Below, in pieces: positions 49,236-62,547 of a stretch of 64,000 nucleotides of DNA. The translations under genes were made by a program, and so were the position numbers. The DNA lies in NCBI GenBank assembly GCA_003254905.1, contig QANU01046441.1, forward strand, positions 110,665 through 174,664, written 5' to 3'. This stretch comes from Nissolia schottii (lineage: Eukaryota > Streptophyta > Magnoliopsida > Fabales > Fabaceae). The notes beneath the pieces were generated by a model. The model ran no database searches. It was not told the origin of the DNA and was given only the letters and a program-made list of their open reading frames with translations. Within the stretch, counting starts at the first letter, position 1. Each line of letters begins with the position of its first letter.

Positions 49236-49968
49236 ATGATACTTTTACACTACAATATATAAACATCCTAATGATATCTAGTGAGTATCACAAAATATAA
49301 TAAAAGATTTAATCACTCTTTCTATTAAATCACACACATTCCCTCTTATTCTCAATCTCTTCACTTTATTTAAAACACGCAGATATCAACACAATCAAAA
49401 TAAGTATTAACATTATAAAAAAAAGAATATTGATATTTTTTTTATAAACATTAATGATATACCTTTATAATATGATGATACTTACATCCATTACATTGAT
49501 ATCTGAAGAGAGAATGTGTTGATACCTATCTGCATTATGTTGATATATATGTCTAGTACGTTGATTCCTATTTCTATTGTGTAGATACTTAAGGGGTGAA
49601 TGAGCTTTAGGCTGGAGTGAGAGTGAGAGCAAAGGAGAGAGAAAAATGTATCAGGTTAATATATATTTCTGTTACGTTGATACCTATTATTATTATGTTG
49701 ACACTGTTTTAACATGTGAGCTTCATACAAGAGTTAGAGCAGAGGAAAGAGAGTCTTCTCTGATAAAGAGAGTGTGTGATTTGATAGAAAAAGAATGTGT
49801 TCAAAAAATTGAGAAATAATTGTGTTGATATCACGCGCATGAGTGTTGATACTATCCATGTTAAAAACGTTTTTATCAAATACAATATATTTTTTCCCCC
49901 AATTTACTATATATATATATATGTATATGGTGTTTGGACATTTTTTTTTAGTGTCCAGATTACATTGC
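49236..49968. mobile_element. TIR element with repeated GTTGATACCTAT motif
   Basis: The left end (about 49236, CTTTTACACTAC...AAACATCC) and the reverse complement of the right end (CTGGACACTA...AAACACC) are similar inverted repeats. Inside, copies of TTGATAcctaT or its variants recur (near 49495, 49518, 49540, 49560, 49675, 49818 and 49845), often followed by TCTATTATGT-like DNA. No coding content was recognised. Confidence 0.5.
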
Positions 49969-50430
49969 TGGTTAATACCATTACTCGGATGATAGTTGTG
50001 CATCAAGTTTTTCCAAGACTACATTAATTATAATTAATGTTCTCCAGAACATACATTAGTACTGATTAGTTTTATGATGCTAATTCGTTACAACATCTGA
50101 AGTTCTTAACAAAACAATATAGAAGGTATCTTCTCTTCAATTTTGGTATTTCATTTGATGAAAATGTTTTAATTTGGTTTATCAATTATATATATCTCTT
50201 AAGCAGCTAGCTAGAAGCGATTGAAGTTGTAAAAGATGACAAGGGAAAATAGCATTCATTCTTCAAATTAAGTGAAAGCATCTTGAACAAAGTAGTAAGT
50301 AGTTGACAAGTACACTGAGGAAGAAAACAAGTTAAATTGTCCTTAAATCTCATTAAAAGTCAGGACATTCTTTAGTTGACAAACTCAAATTGAAACTGAA
50401 GTCCTTAGAGATGAAATGAAGACATAGCCT

Positions 50431-53110
50431 TCATTTGTTCAATAGCGCAGCCCTTGACATCAAATGCTTCTCAGAGGCCTGAAAAAACAATCAAATAACA
50501 TAATTAGATTAAGGTTCCAACGCCTAATATATATAGCCACCACAACATGTCACACAATTTATAGTGCTCATAAATTTTCAACTTGGAAGTTTGAATTTTC
50601 TCTCTTTTTTTCTTTTCTAGGTGGAAGAAGTTATACTAATTAATTACTCAAGCGAAAATCAAAATAAATAAATTAGTTAATTAATCTTGAGTGTGGAAGA
50701 TCATAATAAATTTTCATAGTTTTTGCTTGAATATATACTTACATTGTCCATCGTAGCTTGATTGTTGCTCTCCAACATCAGCCCAAAATGAATGTGAGGA
50801 AAATGTGCCCACTACAAAAATGAGATAATTTTCGTGTTATTAATTCATCAAGCAGAAATTAACGCGCACACAAATGTACAATTGGTTAATCTTTGTCCTT
50901 ACGTTCTTGGCAGCGGTACTGAAAGCCTCCCTGTGACTGATATCAGGATTATTAGCCTTAATCCTCTGAATCTCTTCCCTGCACACAAACAAAGACGTTT
51001 CGAAGCTGCTCTTTTAATGAATGTAGAGGCAGTAAAAAATTTGTAATGGCATTTAGTTACTTTATGAACTGGTTATAAGCAGAAGGTACGCGCTGCCTCT
51101 TCTCGGGAGCTGGAAAAAGAAAATAACAACTCATCATCAGATAAATATATACATACATACATACATGATATATTGTAGTAAATAACATTAATGAATATAT
51201 CTAGTTAATTTTGATATACTATAACTAGCTAGTATAAAAAAGTTCTCTATGAATAACTTGATGATGAGTACGTTAAAACTAAATCTACACAATAAAATTA
51301 TTAGTTTGATTTTGATACACTAACTGACCGTGTAAAAATGTTTACAAAGTAGTCCAATCAAATTATTTTATTTAGATGATATTTCAAGCAATGAGTGTTA
51401 TATTTAACTATATATATGTATATATAATGGTGTGTCAGTGCATAATTAAATAACAATATAAAATTGTATTAAACTGTCAGTTAATCAAACCCTAAATGAA
51501 TGAGATATACTCACGGCGGTTGACAACCCTTTGCTCATGAGTGATATGAGTAGTCGTGGGAGGACGCATTGTTGAAAGCCTGTTGTTGTTGTTGTTGCAT
51601 TTGGAAGAGGATCCAGAAGTGTCAATCCTATACTCTGGATTGCAGTGCCCAGGAGCCTGCAAAAATTTAATTACAGTATTAATGAATAAAAATTAATTAT
51701 ATGTATAATAATAAGGGCTAATGGCTTTCTATCCTTTCTTATTCTCTGTATTAATATTTTTGTTTTTTTTGTTTTCATCATTGCTTTGTTGACATTAAAT
51801 TTCGTACATAAGTATTATAGGGTGTGGACTGTGGAGGGTTTTTTCAATCTGGGAGAGAGTAAAAAGAGAATAGGTATTATCTGGCTGCCAAATGCCAATG
51901 TATATACGTAGGTTAGGTTTACTGTGGTTAATAATGAGAAAAATATCAAACAAAAATTTAAAGACAGAGAGAGAGAGAGAACGAAATTTTAGCAGCTTTA
52001 AAATGACTGAGGCACACACTCAGTTAGACAAGAATGCAACGCATCAGATGAATTGAAGTACATAAAACCCAGATTGACAGTTGTTCAACTTCAAGGGCTC
52101 TTAGATTTAGGGATCTACACCCAAAGATACCGTCTCTTTATTCTTTATTTTTTTTTTNNNNNNNNNNNNNNNNNNNNNNNNNNNNNNNNNNNNNNNNNNN
52201 NNNNNNNNNNNNNNNNNNNNNNNNNNNNNNNNNNNNNNNNNNNNNNNNNNNNNNNNNNNNNNNNNNNNNNNNNNNNNNNNNNNNNNNNNNNNNNNNNNNN
52301 NNNNNNNNNNNNNNNNNNNNNNNNNNNNNNNNNNNNNNNNNNNNNNNNNNNNNNNNNNNNNNNNNNNNNNNNNNNNNNNNNNNNNAATGGGATTTATGTT
52401 TATGGCGGCTGCAGACATAGCCTAAGCGAGCTAGCTACCTAGGGCTGGCCTTCTCTCAGGTGTAGAAAAAACAAGAAACAAGCTTTGAAATACTCGATTT
52501 TGAGCACCTGCTACCTACCCACCCGATGAGAGAGGGGGGAGGGGGCTTCGGTTAATTTTCACAAAAAAAGGAATAACGCCCAGAAACCCTAGATAGATAG
52601 ATAGATAGATAGGATCCAGAAATCAAAGAGGAATTGAAATGACCTGATGGTGGTGGAGATCTTGCCAGGAGAGTGACTGGAAGGCAGCGGCCATGTTGAC
52701 GGACCACAGATTGGTGCAGTGCCCACATCGGACCGTCACTATGTCAAACAGGCTGCTGCATGGAACGCTCACCTGCATACATACATATAAATATATATAT
52801 TTATTTATATATATCCCTCAACATTCTCATATCTTCATTGTTTTCTTATTCTTAGCTTTACCTATAAAACACACACACACACACACATTCAATATTCAAT
52901 ATGCTTAACAAATCTTATAAGAAACCCTGAAAAAGAAAAAAAGAAACCCTTAAATTGAAAGGTGAAACCATAGATACCCAGGGTTTCTTTCTTCCTTCTT
53001 TCCTTGTAGATCTTTTACTTTCACATAAAAATATTGAGCCAAATTAAGAAGCCAAGTTATGAAAGCACCTAAAGGTGATATCATTACAAAGGCAGAAGAT
53101 ATATGAAAAT

Positions 53111-53154
<44 letters not shown>

Positions 53155-53912
53155 AAGGAGGGGTATAGGAGTTGTCCTATCAACACAACACAGTTTTATG
53201 AAACAATGCCTGTTTTGGCGTTTTCAAGAGGGTACTTTCCCCCCATATCTATCACAACAGCTAGCTAGCTAGCTAGCATAGTGCACACTATTAGCCACAC
53301 ATGCTCTTTCTCTCACCAGAGAGAGAGGGGGGAAAGAAGCCTCTCTTTCTTCTTCTTCAAGAGAGGGAGAGAGAGAGAGAGAAAATGAGCACTACTACTA
53401 CCCTTGAGGCCAGGTTATGACTTTTCTTTGACTGCAAAAGAAAAGTACTAGCAGCGATGGAGACCTGACTCTATGAAAAACAAGAGGAAGCTAGCCCAGA
53501 AAGAAAGAAACAAAGAATTCAAAAATAAAATTAATATAATTTGAAATTCAGCAAAAGATAACACATCCATCCACTGCTTCACGCACGCACACAAAAAAAA
53601 AAAAAAAANATACATACAAACACATGGCTTCGTTTGCAGGATCTGAGAATACATGAATTAATACTCCTGATCTTTTAAGTCCATGAATTACCAAAAGAAG
53701 GAAGAAAAAAGGAGTAATTGAGCGAGCATGCAAGGGGTGAAAAAAAGCAGATCTCTCCCAAACTGATTAAATTATGTAGTATCTATCATATAAGATGGAA
53801 AAAAACAAAAGAAAAAACCAAAAGGATGGGATACCGCAAGAACAATGTTGCAAAAGTTGCAAGGGATGTAGCAGAGTTGCTCGGGGCCAACATCGATGCC
53901 GCAGCTAGACAT
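50431..53912 (-). CDS. YAB5: YABBY transcription factor, YAB5 type
   Basis: Plant-specific DNA-binding protein of the YABBY family, which specifies abaxial identity and lamina growth in lateral organs; acts in the nucleus. Seven exons (5' to 3'): 53835-53912, 52644-52772, 51515-51656, 51061-51109, 50903-50978, 50743-50811, 50431-50478. All are GT-AG and join in frame to 591 nt, 196 residues plus stop. The N-terminal C2C2 zinc finger has Cys 18, 21, 42 and 45 ([23 protein letters not shown]). The C-terminal HMG-like YABBY domain, about 117-170, reads [20 protein letters not shown], then [20 protein letters not shown], then HIHFGLML. The middle has an Asn5 run. YAB5 is favoured by [13 protein letters not shown] and [12 protein letters not shown]. 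It is longer than Arabidopsis YAB5 (about 164) because of the linker and tail ending RAALLNK. Intron 2 contains 228 Ns. Confidence 0.95.
52158..52385. other. Assembly gap of 228 N
   Basis: Undetermined bases in intron 2 of the YAB5 gene, preceded by a T run. No exon is missing, because the coding sequence on both sides joins in frame without it. Confidence 0.99.
52591..52612. repeat. (GATA)n microsatellite
   Basis: About five GATA units in YAB5 intron 2, close to the donor of exon 2. Confidence 0.9.
53112..53151. repeat. (GA)n tract in YAB5 intron 1
   Basis: Twenty GA units; further GA-rich stretches lie at about 53321-53331 and 53361-53385. On the coding strand these are CT repeats, a typical target of plant GAGA-binding BBR/BPC proteins. 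Confidence 0.95.
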
Positions 53913-54177
53913 GATGACGTCTCTCTCAAGGATCAGAAGTACTGATGAAAGAAAGAAGAGGAGGAGATAGATATGAATATGTATATATTTAGATATTGAA
54001 GCTAAGTTAGAAGCAGGTAGCAAGGAAAGGGCTTTATTTATATTCTCTCTATCTTTTGGGAACCCTCTTCTTCTTGCGCTTAGATACCGTGTTGTGAATT
54101 TACATACATAAATTATATGTAATAAAATAATAATAATAATAATATGAAGACAGTAAAACTTGAAGGAGGGGCCTTTG

Positions 54178-54185
54178 TATATATA
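54178..54185 (-). promoter_or_regulatory. TATA box of the YAB5 gene
   Basis: On the minus strand TATATATA is followed by CAAAGGCCCC and lies about 265 bp upstream of the ATG at 53912. A (CT)n tract precedes it directly (54186-54205), and another CT/GA block is at about 54263-54280. Start site predicted near 54150. Confidence 0.55.
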
Positions 54186-54280
54186 GAGAGAGAGAGAGAG
54201 AGAGAATTAAAGGAGTTGATGAAGGAGGGGGGGGTTTAGTTTGGAATCCGATGGGGGATGAAGGGAGAGAGAGAGAGAGA
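54186..54280. promoter_or_regulatory. GA/CT-rich promoter segment of YAB5
   Basis: Two GA runs (54186-54205 and about 54265-54280) flank a G8 run. The location just upstream of the TATA box suggests GAGA-type regulatory elements (BBR/BPC binding), which are known in other YABBY promoters. Confidence 0.45.
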
Positions 54281-54419
54281 GTAGGGGTAGGCAGGGAATT
54301 GCTTGGGCCGGCACACACCAAGAGAAAGTGGTTTTTAGTTCACATTTGTTATTCTTGTTTATTTCGGATTTGGGGACAATAATTCTTTCCTTCATCACAT
54401 CAGTTTGGAGTTTAATAGA

Positions 54420-56336
54420 GTAGTGCTCGAGAGAACTAAATTTTTCACCTATAAATTTATCTACATATTTTAATTATACCCTTGTTATAATTTTTATTTA
54501 TCTTTTTAATTTTAAATAGATATTATAACAAATGTATAATTCAGATGTATAAATAAATTTATAGACTAAAAACTTAAGTCTCTCAAACAATTTTGTGTGT
54601 AATTATATACTTCTTCCATTATTTAACAATTGTCTACTTTAAATTGTGCTCATGTCGTTAAGAAAATGGTTTAAAAAGTCAAAAAGTTTATTATGAACTT
54701 TTCCCTATTAATTATATCTCATGGATTTTTCATTTATTAATCTATTTTAACCTCTGTTTAATAGGGATCTATCAACAAATCAATATTATTTATATGTTAG
54801 AAGTGAACAGTTGTTGATTAAAAAAATTTAAAAATTTTAAAGTAGACAATTATTTAAAAACGAGCAGAGGCGCAATATTTCTAGGGTAATCAATGGATGA
54901 TGTCTCTTCCGTTTTCAATTCAATTGTTTATTTTTAGACAATTTAGAGTTTTAAAATATATCTCTAATTCACATCTCAAAATATTACTAATATTTTTTTC
55001 AATCACATGCGAAGAGAAAATTATATGATTAAATACTATTAAGAACATTAATTTTAACTCTTCAAAAAGAGTTGCACTGCTATTAAGAACATTAATTTTT
55101 TTTCTCTGAATTCTTATGATAACCCTAAATCAATAATTAAATTAAAACGGCCTGAGTTCCAGTATATTCTTTTGTGTGAGATATATATTCTTACATTTAG
55201 GGTTACTTAAAATAAAATTAAAATTCATTAAATTCATAATTTTTTCTAAGAGTAATCACTAAAAATTTACTAGCCAAGTGCTAAGTACTTCAATCACTCG
55301 TAACAATGAAGATATAAGTTTGCAACCTAAAAAAAAACACTTGTTAAGAGGGAGATTAATTTTACAATGCTTAAACCTTTGAATTTACAAGAATAATGTC
55401 TCTCATAATTTTGAATATAAAATGTATTTGTAAATAAAAAAAATAAACATTAAGAATTGATATTATAAAAATACACATAAAATGTTGTGTGGTAGCAGGT
55501 GAAAATTGATTAGTGCTTTTGATGAGTTGGAAAGGGTTACCTGAAAAGATTAAAGTGAGTTACAATGATCACAAATTGATTTTTTGATGGTTAAAAATGG
55601 CTCAACAAATTTTGAAAAGAGTAGTCTAATTGATATACCATGGTCAATGAATGCAAAAAATACAAAAAAATGAACAACAAAAACTCCCATAACACAATTA
55701 AAATAAGAGAAATCAATGAACACTGATATTCAATCAAATGTTCAAAGGTTAGTCTTTTAAATTACTCTCTCCCTTAAACTTAGCTAGGTCCATAAGATTG
55801 ATATTAGTCCATTCATAGACGTACAGTTCTAGGCATATGAGAGGGCGTGTCGCAATGCTAGGTTGGGTAACCCTCCCTCCCTCCCTCCACTAACTAGTTT
55901 TTGGATTGAATTACGCTGTTGTTCAATTCAAAGATATTTTACTTGAAATTTCGTCTAATTAGACTTTGCAATTGGGTATTAAATTTTTTTTATAATATGA
56001 AAATATATATACAATTTACATATTTAGTGAATTCGAGTGCCAAAACAGGACAAAAGGTTTTGGTTGCATTACTATATCTGTGCAATCGATTTGATGATAA
56101 TCTCTATACTAAACATTAGTGATGGAAATGAGAGTGACCACTTCCATCTTCAGACACACACCTGCATAGCCACAGCGGACGAGGCGGGGGGCGAAATTTT
56201 ATCAAGTAGCGTGACTTTCTTCAATGACACCATATACACTAATTATGGGGTTTCTTTTTCTTTAAAAAAAATTAAATAATTCAAATTCAAATTGAATTGA
56301 ATCGATTCAATTTGCTTATTAATCAATTCGTCATGG
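54420..56336. other. AT-rich intergenic stretch
   Basis: No gene was recognised. The texture is MITE-like AT-rich DNA, with a (CCCT)n run at about 55872-55888. Open frames around 55919-56279 show no homology. Confidence 0.5.
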
Positions 56337-57340
56337 CTTGCTGAAAACGAAAATTAGAAATTCTGATTGAGTTTTTGTGATATCTTTGCCTCTTGAGGTC
56401 AACCCTCTAGGCTATATATAGTGCATCATATGCACGGTTTTTACACAACTCCTCAACCAAAACCTTTGCAAAAACTCTGTCAAATTGTTTTCTATTTCAT
56501 CTCTCTCATATCATTTTCATATAATAAGCTCTTGTGATCACTTGAGGAATATTTTTTAAGAAAAACTTTCTAGGCTTAATTTGTATATTTGCTCATCTTT
56601 GGGAGAGTGAATTAAGAAAAATACTCAAGAGCTTTCTATATCTAAGAAAAGTTGATTGGTAATTTTAATCTCTTTGATTAATACCTTGATAAGGTGAATC
56701 AGTCCTTTTGAATTTTTAGGGAGTGGGCTTTATGAAAAATCTCTTAGGGTGAGGAACCCTTGGGTTAATCCATACACTAGGTTGGGATACCGTAAGAGTG
56801 TAAGGATGGTGAGAATTTGTAAAGGTTCACAAGTACCTACAAAAACTTGTTTCAAAGTGGAAAAATCCTAAGTTTGCTTAGGTACTGGACGTAGATCAGT
56901 GGTTGGATCAAACTAGTTTAAATCGCTTGTGTATTGTTTTTCTTTGTTTCTCTTTTATTTACCATTCAAGCATTCAATCCAAAAAGTTTATTTGTATTTT
57001 GTGTTTAAAAAAGGTTTTTGGGTTTTAAATTGTTCTTGACGTTATAACGTTAACAATTGTGTGTTTATATACATTGGTATATATTCAATAGTTTGTCAAT
57101 AATAATTTATTTGGGGTTTTGGTTTTTGCTTTGTGCAATTTTATTCAAACACAATGCTTTTTGTTATCTTCTGCTTCAATGATTCATAACAAATTAATTT
57201 AAGAAATTGAATAAATTTCTTTTTAATTAAAACATAGCGTTGTTGCTATACTATTTGCGAAAATTTGTGAGTGTTTTATAAAAGTTTTTTAAATGGAGCT
57301 TTTTATTTGGTACTCAATTTACTCCCCTCTTGAGTAAGTG
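56337..57340 (+). repeat. Probable solo LTR (copia type)
   Basis: The stretch has LTR features: a TATA box (GGCTATATATAGTGC, near 56410), then AACTCTGTCAAATTG, TTGTGATCACTTGAG, GTGAGGAACCCTTGGG, GTACTGGACGTAGATCAGTGG and CAAGCATTCAATCC, and near the end CTCCCCTCTTGAGTAAGTG, resembling the edge of plant copia LTRs. No gag or pol lies beside it. The exact TG...CA ends and target duplication were not fixed. Confidence 0.5.
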
Positions 57341-57479
57341 AAGCCATTAAATAACAAATCACAAGTAAAAAATCACAATAACACAATAAGAGTCTCAAAA
57401 TACAAATATTCATATCACGACCAAAATCAAGTAAACAATACAAATAAAAGAAATACGAAAGAAAAAGTCTTACAGTGGT

Positions 57480-58509
57480 TATGCAGTGATTCGGTCGTAA
57501 CAGGGACAAGGAGGTAGTGGCGTGGTGGTGTTAGTGATGGTGGTTGTGATGGGGAGGCAAGGGTGTGGTGGCGTAATGGCATTGACGAGGAGGCAAAGTC
57601 GTGGTAGTGTTAGTGGCGGCGAGTTAGGAAATGAGGGAGGTGGAGACAAGAGAGTGAAGAGAATAATAAAAAATAAGAGAAGGTTCGTGTATTTAACGAT
57701 GTGCACCGTTATCAGTAGATAAATTTGTTGATAACTTTCTCAAATTCGCCGATAGTTAGAAAAACGAAACGCATCGTTTCATTTATACAATAAATCTCCC
57801 ATTCAATGAAGTTTGAGTATTGGCGGATAAATCCGCCTCTATTTGGATATATTCCCCGATAAAAACTTAAACCCTAACCCTTAAATGAATAACTAGACAA
57901 TTCAATGAACCTTCATTGATAAGAAAAATTAATGTCGTATTAATTCTATAACAATTACATATATCTATGTTGTCTCAAATTGTCAACATACACTTTTATC
58001 ATCCGTTTACATATAGACTAATTAACCGCCATAGATTATAGTACAATAATTATAACGACTATGTTAGTCTTCAATTATACATGCACCATCGCTTTGAGCA
58101 TGCACAATAATCCGTCGTTAGACTCATTAATCGCATGTCAAATTTTAGTGATGTGCTTATGATTATTTATTAAAGGTAAACAATAAATTTAGCAAATCCT
58201 AAATTCCAAAGCCTAATCCATAACCATAAATTTATTTAAAATAATCAATTACTGACAAATACATTCACTAATAATTGTTTTTCATATGTTTTTTAAAATT
58301 ATTTAGTGATTACCGACGGATATATCTAACAATAATATGTAGGTGTCACTTAGCGCCACACTATTCTAGCAAAAATTATGATGAATACATTGTCTATTTG
58401 TAACATTGCACTTCTACATTAATATTGTCGAAAAAGGTGTTTATCAACGGATTCAAAACATAAAATTCACTGATAAAATCCGTCGATATTTAACGTTTTT
58501 CTAGCAGTG
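57480..58509. mobile_element. CACTA/CACTG-like element fragment
   Basis: It ends TTTCTAGCAGTG at 58509, so the complement starts CACTGCTAGAAA. Upstream are scattered inverted bits (GGCGGATAAATCCGCC near 57823, ATCAACGGATT with AATCCGTCGAT near 58442-58488, ACCGACGGATA) as in subterminal repeats. The other end was not found. Confidence 0.4.
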
Positions 58510-61500
58510 AATCAAACAAAAATTATAGATGATCTATAATGATAAATTTTCAGTGAGCATATTTTTTGCTTTTTCCTTTACCATGAGGATCAATTCCCAA
58601 CCAACATGCATCTTGGTTAACGGGCTTCAGCGAGCATCTTTGTTAAGATGCAAAACTATTTATTTCGCTCTACTCAGTTTAAAATTTATTTGGAATATTG
58701 CAATATGGTCATATTAAAATTTAAATAACATTACTAAAATCGTATTAAATGAAAAAGTCATTTTATTGAGTAGTATAGAGGAAAGCATGATCTTTCTCTT
58801 GCGTTATTAAAACTTGATCTGAACTTCTTAATATGGTATCAAAATTTTTTATGATGCAGTTATCTAGAGCTTCATTGTTACTATTTAAATATTAAATCAT
58901 CATTTTGATTTAACTATTAGTTTAAACTTTCATGAGAAAAGGATTATGCCGGTACGTATATTGGTATATTTCCTTCATCCCATATTGCTGTTGCTAAATG
59001 TACTTTAACTAGTAAATGCTGCATGCTGTCATTTTGGGTGGTAAAAAGTGAGGGATGTCTTTCATTTTCTTCCAACGACTTTTTTCTTGCAGCTTTTGTT
59101 TCCAAGGGCTAAAACAAATCAATCATAATAAAACTTCGAAACAGTTACATCAAATATGACACTCCAAAACCTAATAGCCACTAAAAATGCTTCATAATAC
59201 ATGCACCTTGCTTTTTTCTTCTTCTTTTTCTCGCTTTTTTTTTTTTGGTTTTATTTCTTCACAAAAAATAAATAACAATAATAATAAAATTCAACCGCGT
59301 GATTTAGACTTGCGACCTAGCTAGAAACGTCTTCAGTCTCTTGTCGAATGTTTTTATTGGTAACAAAGCTCGAGGTTTAATATTCAGTCTCTGGGTTTAT
59401 CAAACTTGTTAATGCTTTAGCCTGAAAAGCATGCTACATAACGCTAAAATATTAAGATTCTATTGCAAACACAATTATTGAAGAGGACAAACAAGATATA
59501 CATAAAAAAAGAAAAAAAGAATTCATGGATTTACTATTATAATTAGAAAATGAGAAAAACCACGGCATTATTAGGATCTCTTCTTTGTTGATTTAGGGTC
59601 CGATCAGATGACACATATTTTGAATTTTTTTTTTAACTTTTATAAGTTAAAAATCATATTTTTAATTTGTTGAATTATATAACTTATTACTTCTTAAAAA
59701 GTCAATTTTGGTACTTTTTAAGAAGTTGAAATATCTAATTTATCAAAAAATACCTTTTAAAATACTTAAAAAAATATTGTGTTTCTAAATATAAAATAAC
59801 TTATTCATAAATTACTTTTTAAAAATTTCTTTTTGTAATAAACTCATTTTAATTTGTGTATACTAACCAACCTTAGCCACATATATTAATTAATTAATAA
59901 ATACTGCACTATTGCATTGGCCATTTAGCTTCGGTCCCTTTCCATGTCTGGTGTAATAAATACTACATTACTCACTTTGCTTGGCCACCCTTCTTTTGGT
60001 ATTATTGATAGACGCTACCGAAACCGATACCCCTTTCTCTTTCTCTATCTTTTTATTGAGTTTTTCTCTTCATAATATCCAACACAGTTGGATCATCCAA
60101 GTTATCTTATAGCTTTCATACATGCTGAATCCTACCATTATTTCCATCAGCAAAATTGCAAATTCTTTTTTTTATAAATAATATCAAGATAATAATAATT
60201 TCAAATATTATTTGTAGGGTTTTTCAAATATGTGTTTATTTTTAATATCAAGATAATAATAATTTCAGATGTCAAAATACTTAGTATTTAAAATCTATTA
60301 AACTTCACTTAATTTAATTTGAGTCCGAATCAACTCATTTTAGAGGTCAAACTCTTTTTGTGACAATTCTTTTGTAATACCATGAATAGTATTTTTGAGT
60401 AAGATTTCAACCCTTTCTAGTAATTATAATTAAATTTCAGATTTGCCTAGCTTATCATATCACACTAAATGTACGTTCTGTCACCAAAAGTTGGTTACAT
60501 TTCCTTAATTATTCTCATTTTGAACTGCATTTTATGCAGGATCATTAAAGAAACTAGAGAAGGACGACTTTTCTTTTTCATCTCACCCACGTATTGTACT
60601 GTTTGGTTTTGTATCACCGAATAGCATAAATCTTATTAGTTATAAGGATTCCTTTGATGATAAACTATGGGGAATTTAAACAATATAATATAATATTTAG
60701 CTAACTATATATAAGGACTTCCTTCATCATAGGCATTGGATTCATTACACTTATATTCATTATTGAATTTTTTTTCTTATTAATGCTGAAGTTTATAATT
60801 TGAATTGTTCAATTAAAAGTTATTGTGGAATGAATAGCTCATTAAATTAGAGACTAATTTGTATTTCGTTAAATTTATTTGTTTTACGTATAATATGATA
60901 CCAAAGTGCAAATAAATATTATATAATTTATATATAAATGCTTGATTTGTATTTTACATACATTTGTGGTAAAGAATTATTTTATATGCACTTATTTTTT
61001 ATTGTGAATTTTCATTAATTTATGGTTCTGGGCTTTTGATTATGCATGCAATTTATTCATGTAGAAAACAGAATCATAATTAATTAAGACTAGCTCTGGC
61101 TTTATTTCACTTTATTTAAATGCCCACAGTTTGAGAGGATACTCCAAAAAAAAAAAAGAATATAATCATATCTAACCAAGCTAGGCATCTGCAATCAGTT
61201 AAGATATAAAATCATATAATTTTTTCTATCTAGCAACTTAAGTTTTTGGGACATATAATATCATTATCAATTCCAATTTCTGAATATTGTCTTCAAGACT
61301 AAATAGCTTGTGTGTGAGAAATGCTAAAATACAAAATAATTTAATTGTCCCAACTAGTGTGTTTAGTGTGTTTGGTTTTGAATACTTTTGCAAGAGTTGT
61401 AACATAATTTATTTTAATTTGTAATTTTGATATGAAGTATTCATAATTTTGATAAAAAGTAAGAAATTTAATTTTTACTTTTTCAAAAATCAATTCTAGA

Positions 61501-61990
61501 GGCTAGAATTGATTTTGAGAATTGCTCTCAACTGAACCAAGCAACATGTAAATGACAAAATCAATTCTAATTGTCCAAAATTAATTTTGAGCCTCCCATC
61601 AAAAAATCAAATATGCACCTAATCTCTTAGGAGAGCTAATTCTTTCTACAATCTTTCCCATTCATATAGAGCTACAGTTTTAACTATTATTGCAGATTCA
61701 ACATAAATAAATCTGGGTTATATGTGTAAAATAAAATTAATCAAAGTAATGTTGATTGAGTGATAGGTAAGCTTGCTTCATTTCTAAAGAGTCACGAATT
61801 TAAGATTCAAAGAGGATAAAATCTGTGTTAGGAGAAACAATCACACTACCTCGAGTTGAAATAGCTGATACCACTATTAATAAAGTTCGGATACTGGGGC
61901 ACGAAAAAACATTGTATTTTACAAAAAGTTATTTGATGTAAAGTTTCTTTTTTATCCTCATTTGATATAAAGTTTACAAACAAGTTTTAC
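58510..61990. other. AT-rich intergenic stretch with MITE-like hairpins
   Basis: No gene was recognised. About 59594-59877 begins TAGGGTCC..GA and ends with an inverted copy (reverse complement TAAGGTTGG) around a hairpin of TTCTTAAAAAGT, a likely MITE. About 61345-61620 has TTTGGTTTTGAATAC and inverted AATTGATTTTG arms, another candidate. The rest is AT-rich. Confidence 0.4.
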
Positions 61991-62379
61991 ATAATAGGAA
62001 GCATTTAATGTCCAGGTTTTTGCAAAATTTTGGAAGATTTATTTTCAAATTGAAGCTCCACATAACAATAACAACAATACAGAGGAGATCGGTGATGACT
62101 TTGAGAAGTGAAGCTTTGCATCTAGCACTATCACGGGAACACAATTCAGAGTACCAAATTACCAACGGATGCATTAGTAGTACTGCCTCTTTAGCTGGCT
62201 ATTCATGAAGAGGCAGAAAAGATCAGTGATAAGTAGTAGCCAAACCTAGCATGCGTTATGGTGCCTCTATGTCTATTGATTTTTGTAGGAAGCTAAAGTC
62301 ATCAGCTAGCCATATGTACGAAATATGTTACTAGCCCAAAAATATAATATATGGAAATTAAGGAAAGAAGATGTACGGC

Positions 62380-62382
<3 letters not shown>

Positions 62383-62419
<37 letters not shown>
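62383..62419. repeat. (AT)n microsatellite
   Basis: About 18 AT units; a second run lies at 62517-62544. Confidence 0.95.
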
Positions 62420-62423
<4 letters not shown>

Positions 62424-62513
62424 AGGCATTCTGAGGGCAATCTGGGGGGTTTTGTATGCTTGGTTGGTAAAAGGGTTGAATGGCCACATTGACTAAACAT
62501 GTCATGCATTTTC

Positions 62514-62547
<34 letters not shown>

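Noticed and set aside
52053..52442. Frame spanning the N gap
   Set aside because: It is made mostly of undetermined bases within an intron.
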